64,000 nucleotides of DNA. Origin: Halocaridina rubra. Taxonomy: Eukaryota; Arthropoda; Malacostraca; Decapoda; Atyidae. Positions 42,786 through 54,808 of this stretch are shown here, piece by piece. The notes below the pieces were generated by a model. The model was not told where the DNA came from. It was given only the letters and a program-made list of their open reading frames with translations, and did no database searches. The position numbers were made by a program, and so were the translations under genes. The stretch spans positions 106,001-170,000 of the forward strand of contig JAXCGZ010000053.1 in NCBI GenBank assembly GCA_037179515.1, in the 5' to 3' direction. Numbering within the stretch: position 1 is the first letter of the stretch; each line of letters starts with the position of its first letter.

Positions 42786-43750
42786 TTGGGTGTTTAAATG
42801 TGCGTGGTTGTAGTACGATAGAGAGCAAAAGATGTGAGATTGGATATATGTTTGGTAGGAGGAGGATGGAAGTATTGGCATTGTGTGAGACGAAGATGAA
42901 AGGAAATGGAGAAGTGGCATTTGTTGATGTGGCAGTTAGGGTGTCTGGGGTTGAAAGGGGGAGAGCGAGAGAATGTGTGGCATTATTGCTGAGTGAATGG
43001 ATGGTAAATAAGGTAGTGGAATGGTAAGAAGTGTTATCTAGGCTGATGTGGGTGAGGGCTAGGATAGGTAGGGAATGTTGGGTTTTTGTTAGTGCGTATG
43101 GGCCAGGATGCGAGAGAAGTGAGGAAGAGCGGGATGAATTCTGGAATGAGTTAACTAGGTGTGTGGATGGTCTGAGTAGAAGGAACTATGTAGTTGTGTT
43201 GGGTGACTTGAATGCCAGAGCAGGTGATGGAGAGGGAGAAGGTGTTGTAGGAAAGTATGGGGTACCAGGTGGGAATGAGAATGGCAAAAGACTGTTAAAT
43301 ATGTGTGTGGAGCAAGAGTTGGTGATAGGTAATAGTTTTTTCAAGAAGAACTTAATAAATAAGAATACATGGATGATAGTGGCAAATGGAAGAGTGAAAG
43401 AAAGAGCATTGACGGATTATGTGTTGATAACAAAAAGCATGATTGGAAGAGTGAAAGATAAGCATACATTTAGGGGTGTGGCTGCTGGGATGTCTGATCA
43501 TTTTTTGGTTGAAGCAAAAGTGGTAGTAGCAAAAGAGTGGGGAAATAGAGTGGGGAGATGTAGAAGGGAAATGGTGAAGGTGGAAGAGTTGAAAAAGCCA
43601 GAGAAGAGACAGGAATATCAGGACAGGTTGAAAGTGGCATATGACAGGGTGAAAGAAAGAGAAGTTGGGGAGTTAGAGGAGGAATGGGGGTTGATGAAAG
43701 AATGTTTTGTGGGACATGCAAGTGATGTGTGTGGAATGAGGTTTGTTTGA
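42786..43750 (+). pseudogene. RTE-like endonuclease domain
   Basis: The pieces 42,800-43,027 and 43,031-43,750 read L-N-V-R-G-C, then A-L-C-E-T-K-M-K-G, S-A-Y-G-P, V-V-L-G-D-L-N-A-R-A-G, N-E-N-G-K-R-L-L, and G-M-S-D-H-F-L-V. These are the AP-endonuclease motifs (Asn, Glu, Tyr, Asp-x-Asn, Ser-Asp-His) in order. A Trp codon became TAG near 43,026. In T-D-Y-V-L-I the first residue replaces the usual Ile/Leu. The family cuts the target DNA to prime reverse transcription. Confidence 0.87.
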
Positions 43751-45684
43751 GGTGGCATGAGGAGGGGCAGCGAGTGGTGGAAAGAAGGGGTGAAAATGAA
43801 GGTGGAAAAGAAAAAGAGAGCTTTTGAGGAATGACTGCAGTGTAAAAGTAGGGAGAAGTATGAAAGATATAGGGAGAAAAATGTGGAAACCAAGCAGAAG
43901 GTAGAGGAGAGAAGAGGTTGGCAAATGTTAGGTGGGGACAGGATTTTAGTAGGTCATATGAGGATAATAAAAAGAAGTTTTGGAAAGAAGTGAAGAGAGT
44001 AAGGAAGGGTAGATTGAGGATGGAAGAGACAGTGAAAGATGTGAATGGACAGATGTTAAGAGGGAACGATGCAAGGAAAAGATGGGTAGAATATTTTGAG
44101 TGCTTGCTGAATATTAATGAAGATAGAGAGGCAGCTACAGTGGCAGTGGGGGGTGTTCAAGTGCCAGTAATGGGAGACGAAAATGAGAGAGATTACAAGA
44201 GAGGAGGTGAAAAGGGCATTGTATGAAGCGAAAGCAGGTAAAGCACTTGGAATGGGTGGTGTGAGAGCGGAGATGTTGAAAGAAGGGGGTGTGATTGCAT
44301 TGGAATGGTTAGTGAGTGTTTAATATATGCTTTATGTTGTCAATTGTGCCAGTGGAATGAGTGATTGCTTGTATAGTGCCCCTATACAAAAGTAAGGGAG
44401 ATGTGTATGAATGCAGTTATTTTAGGGGTATAAGTTTGTTGAGTGTGGTAGAAAAAGTGTATGGTAGGATACTGATTAATAGGATTAGGAATAAGACAGA
44501 AAATGTGAGTGCGGAAGTGCAGAGTGGTTTTAGGAGAGGTAGAGGTTGTATAGATCAGATTTTTATAGTTAGGCAGTTATATGAGAAATATTTAGCAGAG
44601 GGTAAGGATGTGTATTTTGCATTTTTGGATCTTGAGAAAGCGTACGATAGAGTTAATAGAGAGGCAATTTGGAATGATTTGAGGTTATATGGAATTGATG
44701 CTAAACTGTTGCATGCAGTGAAGAGATTGTATGAGGGAAGTAGAGCTTGTGTTAGGGTAGGGAATGAAGTGAGTGAGTGGTTTCCAGTGAGTGTGGGACT
44801 GAGACAGGGATGTGTGATGTCACCATGGCTGTTCAATTTGTATATTGATGGAATCGTAAGAGAGGTGAATTAGCAAGTGCATGGTCGAGGTTTAAGAATG
44901 GTAGATGGGGATGATAACGAGTGGGAGCTGAATCAGTTGCAGTTTGCAGATGATACTGTGGTGGTGGCAGATTCAGAGGAGAAGTTGTGTCAGTTAGTGT
45001 CAGAATTTGGAATGGTGTGTGAGAGAAGGAAGTTGCGAGTGAATGTGGGAAAGAGTAAGGTTATGAGGTGTACAAGAAATGAGGATGGTGCTGGATTGAA
45101 TGTTATGTTGAATGGAGAGACACTTGAAGAAGTTGATCAGTTTAAGTATTAGGCTCGGTTATAGCTGCAAATGGTGGAGTGGAAGCAGATGTGTGTCACA
45201 GAGTGAATGAAGGATGTAAAGTGTTGGGTGCGTTGAAAGGAGTGATGAAGAATAGAGGGTTGGAAATGAATGTTAAGAAAGTTTTGTACGAGAAAGTGGT
45301 TGTGCCAACTGTGATGTATGGATCAGAGTTATGGGGTATGAAAGTAAGTGAGAGACGGAAACTAAATGTGTTTGAGATGAAATGCCTGAGGAGTATGATT
45401 GGTGTATCTCTGTTGGATTGGGTTAGGAATGAAGTGGTGAGAGCAAGAACAGGTGTGAGGAGAGAATTTGCAGACAGAATAGATATGAATGTTCTGAGTT
45501 GGTTTGGCCATGTGGAAAGGATGGATGATGAAAGACTGCTGAAAAAGGTGATGAATGCGAGAGTTGATGGGAGAAATGCTAGAGGGAGGCCTAGGTTTGG
45601 GTGGATGGATGGAGTAAGGAGAGCCCTGAATGATAGGAGGATGGATGTGAGGGAAGCAAGTGAGCGTGCTGGGAATAGGAATGA
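43751..45684 (+). pseudogene. RTE-like reverse transcriptase and C-terminal domain
   Basis: A linker in broken frames (43,918-44,226) is followed by RT fingers and palm at 44,361-44,873 (V-P-L-Y-K-S-K-G-D, R-G-I-S-L-L-S, F-L-D-L-E-K-A-Y-D-R-V, L-R-Q-G-C-V-M-S-P-W-L-F-N). A TAG at 44,871 precedes Q-F-A-D-D-T-V-V-V-A-D (44,877-45,152). Loss of one T at about 45,150 breaks F-K-Y-L-G-S. The C-terminal domain (45,179-45,684) has V-M-Y-G-S-E-L-W, W-F-G-H-V-E-R-M-D and R-G-R-P-R-F-G-W, the usual ending of RTE-type proteins. The catalytic residues are all present, but the frame is broken about five times. Confidence 0.88.
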
Positions 45685-45995
45685 GTTGTTGTTGTTGTTG
45701 TTTGAGGTTAAAGCCAACCTTGTGTTGGCACGGGCCCTTGTTCAAAGAACGGCCCGTAGGTTAGAGGTTATACCTCTTGGTTTGTTTTATCACCTTGGTG
45801 GTTCGAAAGTTTCCAAGGTGGTGAGATGTGTGTCTATGTTGTCAAGTATTTCCTTAACAATTTTCGCTGCATGAACTGTCGCATTGGGGTGTTGTGGTTC
45901 CATGTTTATCCGTTCCTTAAGCTGTTTGTCTTTTAAACTGAGAAGGTTAATAAGACTGTCTGAATATTAAGCTGGGCAAAAAAAAAAAAAAAAAA

Positions 45996-46030
<35 letters not shown>

Positions 46031-46032
46031 AA
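45685..46032 (+). repeat. A-tailed short repeat with four consecutive hairpins
   Basis: It begins with (TTG)5 fused to the RTE-like coding end and finishes with poly(A) (45,978-45,995) and (TAAA)9. Inside, four stem-loops follow each other: GCCAAC/GTTGGC (45,713-45,729), ACGGGCC/GGCCCGT (45,730-45,757), AGAGGT/ACCTCT (45,763-45,777) and CACCTTGG/CCAAGGTG (45,791-45,820). Length and tail fit a SINE or the 3' end of another LINE. No tRNA-like A and B boxes are obvious. The C-terminal 60 residues of the long plus ORF here are just read-through. Confidence 0.6.
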
Positions 46033-46250
46033 CGCTGATAATCAAAGTCACATATACATTGTAATTTTCTTGAAAATAGCCTTTATAGAATATCATGCCC
46101 ATGGTCTTTCAGCACTGCCTATCTGTTCTTTCTTATACCCTCGACCTTCTTATTAGATCTCTTTTTCTTATTAATAATTCCTCTTTTGGTAGCATTTTTT
46201 AAAATAAACTTTCTAAACGAAAAAGGGATTATACACTGTTAATGTTAATG
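46033..46250. other. Unassigned AT-rich DNA
   Basis: No ORF, repeat or structure recognised between the A-tail and the GC-richer patch that starts at about 46,260. Confidence 0.4.
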
Positions 46251-46314
46251 CTCTTCCTGAATAATAAAAAGGAATGAGTGGCGAGCGATTGTGACGCAGC
46301 TCTGATGGGCATCT

Positions 46315-46505
46315 GCTGTTACCATGGGGCTGCATCTTACAGAGGTATCCCTGTGGTAGGGGCAGTAGGGAAGTTGGCAGTAATGAAGCGACACAGGTTG
46401 TAGAAGAGCCGGAAGGATGGGCTGTGGCACTCCAGCAGTGCCGTCTGAACGGTCGCTAGCTCCCTCGTCATTGCCCATAGAGCAAAGTAATCCCCGTATT
46501 GTTTC
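46315..46505 (-). other. Possible coding exon or captured gene fragment
   Basis: A GC-rich island in AT-rich DNA. The minus-strand frame 46,337-46,531 reads Y-G-D-Y-F-A-L-W-A-M-T-R-E-L-A, then V-Q-T-A-L-L-E-C-H-S-P-S-F-R-L-F-Y-N-L and F-I-T-A-N-F-P-T. The composition is that of a globular protein, without repeats. CTCT|GTAAGA just past the Thr-Gly-Ile end (about 46,335-46,345) would be a fair 5' splice site. The upstream side runs into TTTTTTTCTT-rich DNA with no strong acceptor. I do not recognise the family; chance is possible. Confidence 0.3.
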
Positions 46506-46507
46506 TT

Positions 46508-46660
46508 TTTTTTATGTAGGCTACCCCCCAATTGGGGGAGATAGCCAAGGTAGATAGATATAGATTATTATTATAATTATAATTACTATTATAATTACTA
46601 TTATTTTTATTACTATTATTATTTTTAATATTATTAATATTATCATTACTGTTATTAAAA
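46508..46660. repeat. CCCCCAATTGGGGG palindrome and (TAA)n-type microsatellite
   Basis: 'ggctaccccccaattgggggagatagcc' (about 46,518-46,546) forms a strong short hairpin (GGCTA..TAGCC outside, CCCCCAATTGGGGG inside). AT-trinucleotide-like repeats follow to about 46,660. Such a structured end next to a microsatellite is typical of a LINE/SINE 3' end, but the element is not identified. Confidence 0.5.
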
Positions 46661-46663
46661 TTT

Positions 46664-47006
<343 letters not shown>

Positions 47007-47007
47007 C

Positions 47008-47392
47008 AAAAGCAAGACTAGAAAACTTTATTATTTTTTATTATGCATTGCCTGAATATAATAATGTAGTATAGTATTAAAGATATAAAAAAACGTAAAA
47101 TATTATACAGTACTGTACTCACTCTATATACGATGGGCAACAGGCATACTGGGACGAGTGGGGTGGCGGTGAGGAGGTGACTTAAGCTGTAGGAGATGGA
47201 GGAGAAGAGGAGGAGGAAGGGGGAGAACTAACCCCTGGTTGTAGTTGGGGTTCATACTGGGTGAAGAGAGACTGAAGCACATGGCAGCATGGTGGGGAAC
47301 TGCCTCAGAAGCAGTCACTTTGTTACTAATCTGAACCATTTTTTTTTTTCACTTTTTGTTTAAACTCACATAAATAGCGAGGTAACTAATTA
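47008..47392. repeat. Repeat family R, copy 2
   Basis: A second copy of the 46,664 repeat, in direct orientation. Its right part ('cacatggcagcatggtgggg ... aagcagt') also matches 49,578-49,640. It ends at the TA (47,391-47,392) where the Tigger-like element inserted. Confidence 0.72.
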
Positions 47393-48696
47393 CAGTGTTA
47401 CCCCGGTTATTCCCGCTTCTTGGCTCGCGTTATCACTCTATCGCAGTTTTTTTTTTTTGGTAAATTATTATTTTATTTTATGGGTATACGCAAATATATT
47501 AAAATATTGAAAAAAACAAAATTTTCAGTATTTTAATTTTTTTATTGAAAATTACGTTGCGTGCTGTTATTTATAATGTAAAGGGTGTTTTTTCAACAGT
47601 GCAGGGAGGGTTTATACAGTTCGTAAACGAAAAAATAATTGTAAATGAGTATGTGTGTCACGTCATCAGCACCTCACTCATCGTAATTTTATCTATCACT
47701 TTCATAAAAAATTTACGTTGCTTGCTGTTATTTATAATGTAAAGGGTGTTTTTTTAACTGTGCAGGGAGGGTTTATACAGTACGTAAACGAAAAAATAAT
47801 TGTAAATGGGTATGTATGTCACGTCATTATCACCTCATTCACCGTAGTTTTATCTATCACTTTCATAAAAATTTACGTTGCTTGCTGTTATTTATAATGT
47901 AAAGGGTGTTTTTTTAACAGTGCAGGGAGGGTTTATACAGTACGTAAACGCAAAAAGAATTGTAAATGAGTATGTATGTCACGTCATTATCACCTCATTC
48001 ACCATAATTTTATCTATCACTTTCATAAAAATTTACGTTGCTTGCTGTTATTTATAATGTAAAGGGTGTTTTTTTAACAGTGCAGGGAGGGTTTATACAG
48101 TACGTAAACGAAAAAATAATTGTAAACGAGTATGTATTTCACGTCATTATCACCTCATTCACCGTAATTTTATCTATCACTTTCATAAAAATTTACGTTG
48201 CTTGCTGTTATTTATAATGTAAAGGGTGTTTTTTTTTTAACAGTGCAGGGAGGGTTTATACAGTACGTAAACGAAAAAATAATTGTAAATGAGTATGTAT
48301 GTCACGTCATCAGCACATTCACGGTAAGTTTTCCTATCACTTTCATAAAAATTTACGTTGCTTGCTGTTATCTATAATGTTAAGGGTGTTTTTTTTAACA
48401 GTGCAGGGAGGGTTTATACAGTACGTAAACGAAAAAATAATTGTAAATGAGTATGCATGTCACGTCATTATCACCTCATTCACCGTAATTTTATCTATCA
48501 CTTTCATAAAAATTTACGTTGCTTGCTGTTATTTATAATGTAAAGGGTGCTTTTTTAACAGTGCAGGGAGGGTTTATACAGTGTAAACGTAAAAATATAT
48601 TAAAATATCTATGTACATATTGGCGGATCCTACTTCGCGGATTTCCTGGTTCGCGCCGGGTCCCGGAACCGAACTACCGCGATAAGTGAGGCAACA

Positions 48697-48699
<3 letters not shown>
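47393..48699. mobile_element. Non-autonomous Tigger-like (pogo) element, 1.3 kb
   Basis: The left end CAGTGTTACCCCGGTTATTC and the right end (minus strand) CAGTGTTGCCTCACTTATCG form imperfect terminal inverted repeats. TA lies outside both (47,391-47,392 and 48,700-48,701), the target duplication of Tc1/mariner-pogo elements. The subterminal part of the right end (TTCGCGGATT.., CCCGGAACC..) is GC-rich like Tigger ends. No transposase; the interior is a 160-bp satellite. Confidence 0.8.
47546..48600. repeat. 160-bp satellite inside the Tigger-like element
   Basis: About 6.5 units. The anchor 'gtttatacag' occurs at 47,610, 47,771, 47,931, 48,091, 48,254, 48,412 and 48,572, so periods are 158-163 bp. 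Length differences lie mostly in one T-run before 'aacagtgcaggg'. Units also share 'tttacgttgcttgctgtta' and 'tgtcacgtcat'. Short ORFs here (47,545-47,742 and others) repeat the same meaningless peptide. Confidence 0.93.

Positions 48700-48784
<85 letters not shown>
48700..48784. repeat. (TA)n microsatellite, ~85 bp
   Basis: TA tract starting at the target TA of the Tigger-like element and ending before 'tccaggtcttgg'. Confidence 0.97.
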
Positions 48785-48786
<2 letters not shown>

Positions 48787-48810
48787 AGGTCTTGGAATAA
48801 CGGGAGATAG

Positions 48811-49050
48811 GTTCTCAGAAGTGATGTGTAATATAAAAAAATTGCGTAATGTAATGAGTCATTTTCCATAAGAAACATTGATAATGGGCATAGATACGTT
48901 TCACTTAAACGACTGAACCAGATGAGCTCACTTCTCAGAAATGACGTGTAATATAAAAAAAATTGCGTAATGTAATGAGTCATTTTCCATAAGAAACAAT
49001 GATAATGGGCATAGATACGTTTCACTTAAAGGACTGAACCAGATGAGCTC
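48811..49050. repeat. 120-bp direct tandem dimer
   Basis: 'ttctcagaagtgatgtgtaa' at 48,812 recurs as 'ttctcagaaatgacgtgtaa' at 48,932. Both units end 'gactgaaccagatgagctca'. The units are about 96% alike by eye. Non-coding. Confidence 0.9.
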
Positions 49051-49070
49051 ACCACAACACCTCGTACCAC

Positions 49071-49480
49071 TCTCCAACACTCGCCTCCATCCATAGTGAT
49101 GAAGTTAAAATACAGAAACGCTGATTATCTATGTCAAATTGATGTAAAATGCAACACAACGAAAGGATATCAAAACATTGTCATTTATGACATTATTTTA
49201 CTATGGATACTTACATAAAAGAGCAATTTTTTGCTGTTTATAGTTAAGATAGAGCCCTTTCCTTTTAAACCTAGCACCAACACTTGCTTCCATCCCTAGT
49301 GATGAAGTTATCGTACAGAAATGCTGATTATCTAAGTAAAACTGATGTAAAATGCAACACAATAAAAGGATATCAAAACATCGGCATTTATGATATTATT
49401 TTACTATGAATACTTACATAAAAGGGCAATTTTTGGCTGTTTATAGTTTAGATAGAGCCCTTTCCTTTTACACCTGGCAG
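49071..49480. repeat. 203-bp direct tandem dimer
   Basis: 'gatgaagtta' with 'tacagaaa-gctgattatct' occurs at 49,098 and again at 49,301. Both units end in 'gatagagccctttcctttta'. About 90% alike by eye. Non-coding; probably an older duplication of an unidentified repeat. Confidence 0.88.
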
Positions 49481-49489
49481 CAGCACATG

Positions 49490-50267
<778 letters not shown>

Positions 50268-50294
50268 TTAGTGCTGTATGCTAACAGTTTGTAC

Positions 50295-50602
<308 letters not shown>

Positions 50603-50690
50603 ATTACCTAATTGTGATTACCTAATTGTGTTTACGGGAAAGAGCCCAAAGCTCGTATCTTCCCGTCTCCTGATCGGTTCCATTTTATAC

Positions 50691-51947
50691 TTAGTGATAC
50701 TTATCATACCTGTCCTTAAAACTATGGATTGAGATAGCATTAACTACCTCCTCGCTTAGCCAGTTCCAATTATCAACTACTCTTACACTGAAAAAGTATT
50801 TCCTTACATCCTGCAAAGAAGTTTTCTTACCAAGCTTCAAACTATAACCTCTAGTTCTAGAGCCAGCCATATCAAAATATCGATCCCTATCCACTCTATC
50901 ATAACCATGAAGGAATTTAAAGACTGTCACCATATCCCCCCTCACACTTCTAGCCTCGAGTGCTGGTAAGTCTAATTCCCTCAGCCTCTCATCATAACTG
51001 AGATTGCGTATTTCTGGCACCAGTTTCGTGGCATGTCTTTGAACTTTTTCAAGCTTAGCTATGTGCTTTTTCAAGTGCGGATTCCAAAAGGGGGCTGCAT
51101 ATTCGAGTTTTGGCCTCACATAGGTTACATAAATATTTCTGAACATTTCCTTGTCCATGTGCCTGAAGGCTACCCTTACATTTGATAAGAATGCATATGC
51201 TGCCCTTACTATGCCATTTATATGTATTTCTGGAGACAAATCTGCCAGTATGTTTACTCCTAGATCTCTCTCATTTTCTGTCTCTTGAAGTTGTACTCCA
51301 GCCACCAAGTAGTCAAGCTTGGGCCTTCTTGCACTTGTACCCATTCTCATTACCTTACATTTTGAAGTATTGAATTTCATTAGCCACTTTTCTGACCACT
51401 CATGCAGATTATTTAGATCCTCCTGAAGTTCTCTACCATTGTTCTCGTTTTTTACTTTCTTCACAATCTTTGCATCATCTGCAAACATATTCATGAATGA
51501 ATTTACAAACTCTGGTAGGTCATTTACATATACAAGGAACAAAAGTGGCCCTAAAACTGAACCCTGTGGAACTCCACTACTAACTCTTCTCCATTCAGAC
51601 ACTGAGTGTCTTACTCTAACCCTCTGTTCCCTTCCTTCTAAGTAAGTTTTTATCCATTCCAAAACATTTCCACCTATTCTAGCCATTGATTGCAGCTTCC
51701 TAATAAGTCTCCCATGTGGAACAGTGTCAAACGCTTTCTGGAAGTCTAGGAATATGCAATCTGCCCAGCCCTCTCTTTCCTGTAAGATTTGGCTTACCTC
51801 ATCATAAAATTCTAATAAGTTTGTTACTGTTGAGCAACTTGCCCCATGAACATAATTTATTAATAAATTTTGCATTGACTCACGAATAATTTTTGACTCA
51901 CAAACACACACATCTGGGCAAGTGACCATGTTCCTACTTGTCCGCAT
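50691..51947 (-). pseudogene. Array unit 1: RT C-terminal half fused to leader-derived start
   Basis: An open frame of 418 codons. The first ~38 residues (M-R-T-S-R-N-M-V-T-C ...) come from the spacer; RT sequence then starts at T-V-T-N-L-L-E-F-Y-D. Motif A FLDFQKAFD, motif B SGVPQGS, FADD and the thumb are intact, and the normal C-terminal D-R-Y-D-K-Y-H is kept because this unit lacks the 8-bp deletion. The endonuclease and RT fingers are missing, so it is counted as a broken gene although the frame is open. Confidence 0.85.
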
Positions 51948-51965
51948 GGTTGCTTTCTCAGTTCT
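51842..51965 (+). mobile_element. Array spacer: part of the Tigger 5' leader (repeated 8x)
   Basis: About 124 bp with no CR1-like similarity, present identically between all units (again ending at 53,308, 54,651, 55,994, 57,337, 58,679, 60,021 and 61,363). It contains 'gactcacgaataatttttga', which echoes 'gattcacgaatg' in the terminal repeat at 50,566. Its end 'ctttctcagttct' runs on as 'tgctttattttcc' after the copy at 61,364-62,131, using the AGTTCT duplication. Hence I assign it to the transposon leader. Confidence 0.62.
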
Positions 51966-52122
51966 GATTACCTAATTGTGTTTACGGGAAAGAACCCAAA
52001 GCTCGTATCTTCCTGTCTCCTGATCGGTTCCATTTTATACTTAGTGATACTTATCATACCTGTCCTTAAAACTATGGATTGAGATAGCATTAACTACCTC
52101 CTCGCTTAGCCAATTCCAATTA

Positions 52123-53290
52123 TCAACTACTCTTACACTGAAAAAGTATTTCCTTCAAAGAAGTTTTCTTACGAAGCTTCAAACTATAACCTCTAGTTCT
52201 AGAGCCAGCCATATCAAAATATCGATCCCTATCCACTCTATCATAACCATGAAGGAATTTAAAGACTGTCACCATATCCCCCCTCACACTTCTAGCTTCG
52301 AGTGCTGGTAAGTCTAATTCCCTCAGCCTCTCATCATAACTGAGATTGCGTATTTCTGGCACCAGTTTCGTGGCATGTCTTTGAACTTTTTCAAGCTTAG
52401 CTATGTGCTTTTTCAAGTGCAGATTCCAAAAGGGGGCTGCATATTCGAGTTTTGGCCTCACATAGGTTACATAAATATTTCTGAACATTTCCTTGTCCAT
52501 GTGCCTGAAGGCTACCCTTACATTTGATAAGAATGCATATGCTGCCCTTACTATGCCATTTATATGTATTTCTGGAGACAAATCTGCCAGTATGTTTACT
52601 CCTAGATCTCTCTCATTTTCTGTCTCTTGAAGTTGTACTCCAGCCACCGAGTAGTCAAGCTTGGGCCTTCTTGCACTTGTACCCATTCTCATTACCTTAC
52701 ATTTTGAAGTATTGAATTTCATTAGCCACTTTTCTGACCACTCATGCAGATTATTTAGATCCTCCTGAAGTTCTCTACCATTGTTCTCGTTTTTTTACTT
52801 TCTTCACAATCTTTGCATCATCTGCAAACATATTCATGAATGAATTTACAAACTCTGGTAGGTCATTTACATATACAAGGAACAAAAGTGGCCCTAAAAC
52901 TGAACCCTGTGGAACTCCACTACTAACTCTTCTCCATTCAGACACTGAGTGTCTTACTCTAACCCTCTGTTCCCTTCCTTCTAAGTAAGTTTTTATCCAT
53001 TCCAAAACATTTCCACCTATTCTAGCCATTGATTGCAGCTTCCTAATAAGTCTCCCATGTGGAACAGTGTCAAACGCTTTCTGGAAGTCTAGGAATATGC
53101 AATCTGCCCAGCCCTCTCTTTCCTGTAAGATTTGGCTTACCTCATCATAAAATTCTAATAAGTTTGTTACTGTTGAGCAACTTGCCCCATGAACATAATT
53201 TATTAATAAATTTTGCATTGACTCACGAATAATTTTTGACTCACAAACACACACATCTGGGCAAGTGACCATGTTCCTACTTGTCCGCAT
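52123..53290 (-). pseudogene. Array unit 2: frameshifted RT fragment
   Basis: The frames 52,775-53,290 (171 aa, ending K-K-R-E-Q-W) and 52,123-52,722 (199 aa) are separated by one extra T in the run at about 52,790 (T7 instead of T6), just after F-A-D-D-A-K-I-V. The C-terminus is altered to L-K-E-I-L-F-Q-C-K-S-S by the 8-bp deletion. Confidence 0.88.
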
Positions 53291-53465
53291 GGTTGCTTTC
53301 TCAGTTCTGATTACCTAATTGTGTTTACGGGAAAGAACCCAAAGCTCGTATCTTCCTGTCTCCTGATCGGTTCCATTTTATACTTAGTGATACTTATCAT
53401 ACCTGTCCTTAAAACTATGGATTGAGATAGCATTAACTACCTCCTCGCTTAGCCAATTCCAATTA

Positions 53466-54633
53466 TCAACTACTCTTACACTGAAAAAGTATTTCCTTCA
53501 AAGGAGTTTTCTTACGAAGCTTCAAACTATAACCTCTAGTTCTAGAGCCAGCCATATCAAAATATCGATCCCTATCCACTCTATCATAACCATGAAGGAA
53601 TTTAAAGACTGTCACCATATCCCCCCTCACACTTCTAGCTTCGAGTGCTGGTAAGTCTAATTCCCTCAGCCTCTCATCATAACTGAGATTGCGTATTTCT
53701 GGCACCAGTTTCGTGGCATGTCTTTGAACTTTTTCAAGCTTAGCTATGTGCTTTTTCAAGTGCGGATTCCAAAAGGGGGCTGCATATTCGAGTTTTGGCC
53801 TCACATAGGTTACATAAATATTTCTGAACATTTCCTTGTCCATGTGCCTGAAGGCTACCCTTACATTTGATAAGAATGCATATGCTGCCCTTACTATGCC
53901 ATTTATATGTATTTCTGGAGACAAATCTGCCAGTATGTTTACTCCTAGATCTCTCTCATTTTCTGTCTCTTGAAGTTGTACTCCAGCCACCGAGTAGTCA
54001 AGCTTGGGCCTTCTTGCACTTGTACCCATTCTCATTACCTTACATTTTGAAGTATTGAATTTCATTAGCCACTTTTCTGACCACTCATGCAGATTATTTA
54101 GATCCTCCTGAAGTTCTCTACCATTGTTCTCGTTTTTTTACTTTCTTCACAATCTTTGCATCATCTGCAAACATATTCATGAATGAATTTACAAACTCTG
54201 GTAGGTCATTTACATATACAAGGAACAAAAGTGGCCCTAAAACTGAACCCTGTGGAACTCCACTACTAACTCTTCTCCATTCAGACACTGAGTGTCTTAC
54301 TCTAACCCTCTGTTCCCTTCCTTCTAAGTAAGTTTTTATCCATTCCAAAACATTTCCACCTATTCTAGCCATTGATTGCAGCTTCCTAATAAGTCTCCCA
54401 TGTGGAACAGTGTCAAACGCTTTCTGGAAGTCTAGGAATATGCAATCTGCCCAGCCCTCTCTTTCCTGTAAGATTTGGCTTACCTCATCATAAAATTCTA
54501 ATAAGTTTGTTACTGTTGAGCAACTTGCCCCATGAACATAATTTATTAATAAATTTTGCATTGACTCACGAATAATTTTTGACTCACAAACACACACATC
54601 TGGGCAAGTGACCATGTTCCTACTTGTCCGCAT
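53466..54633 (-). pseudogene. Array unit 3: frameshifted RT fragment
   Basis: Same structure and same T7 shift as unit 2 (frames 54,118-54,633 and 53,466-54,065). It differs by a Ser-to-Pro change near the C-terminal end ('aaaggag'). Confidence 0.88.
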
Positions 54634-54808
54634 GGTTGCTTTCTCAGTTCTGATTACCTAATTGTGTTTACGGGAAAGAACCCAAAGCTCGTATCTTCCT
54701 GTCTCCTGATCGGTTCCATTTTATACTTAGTGATACTTATCATACCTGTCCTTAAAACTATGGATTGAGATAGCATTAACTACCTCCTCGCTTAGCCAAT
54801 TCCAATTA

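Larger units (their letters stand above)
42606..45684 (+). mobile_element. RTE-like non-LTR retrotransposon, decayed
   Basis: The only long plus-strand retrotransposon here. It starts near 42,606 with a GC-richer leader ('gcgggcacagcatcaaagaa', 'cgactaaaagtggacgggg'). It then codes endonuclease, RT and a C-terminal domain to 45,684, where a (TTG)5 run and an unrelated A-tailed repeat follow. Purine-rich coding with little C gives it a different composition from the CR1-like copies. Stops and shifts at 43,028, 43,748, 43,830, 44,222, 44,320, 44,872 and 45,150 inactivate it. Confidence 0.88.

Noticed and set aside
43470..45745. Minus-strand ORFs of 83-173 codons opposite the RTE-like element
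   Set aside because: They are antisense to well-defined endonuclease and RT motifs on the plus strand; the composition is that of a reverse-complement shadow.
47545..48538. Short plus-strand ORFs (65-80 codons) in the 160-bp satellite
   Set aside because: The same peptide repeats with the satellite; no homology or start context.
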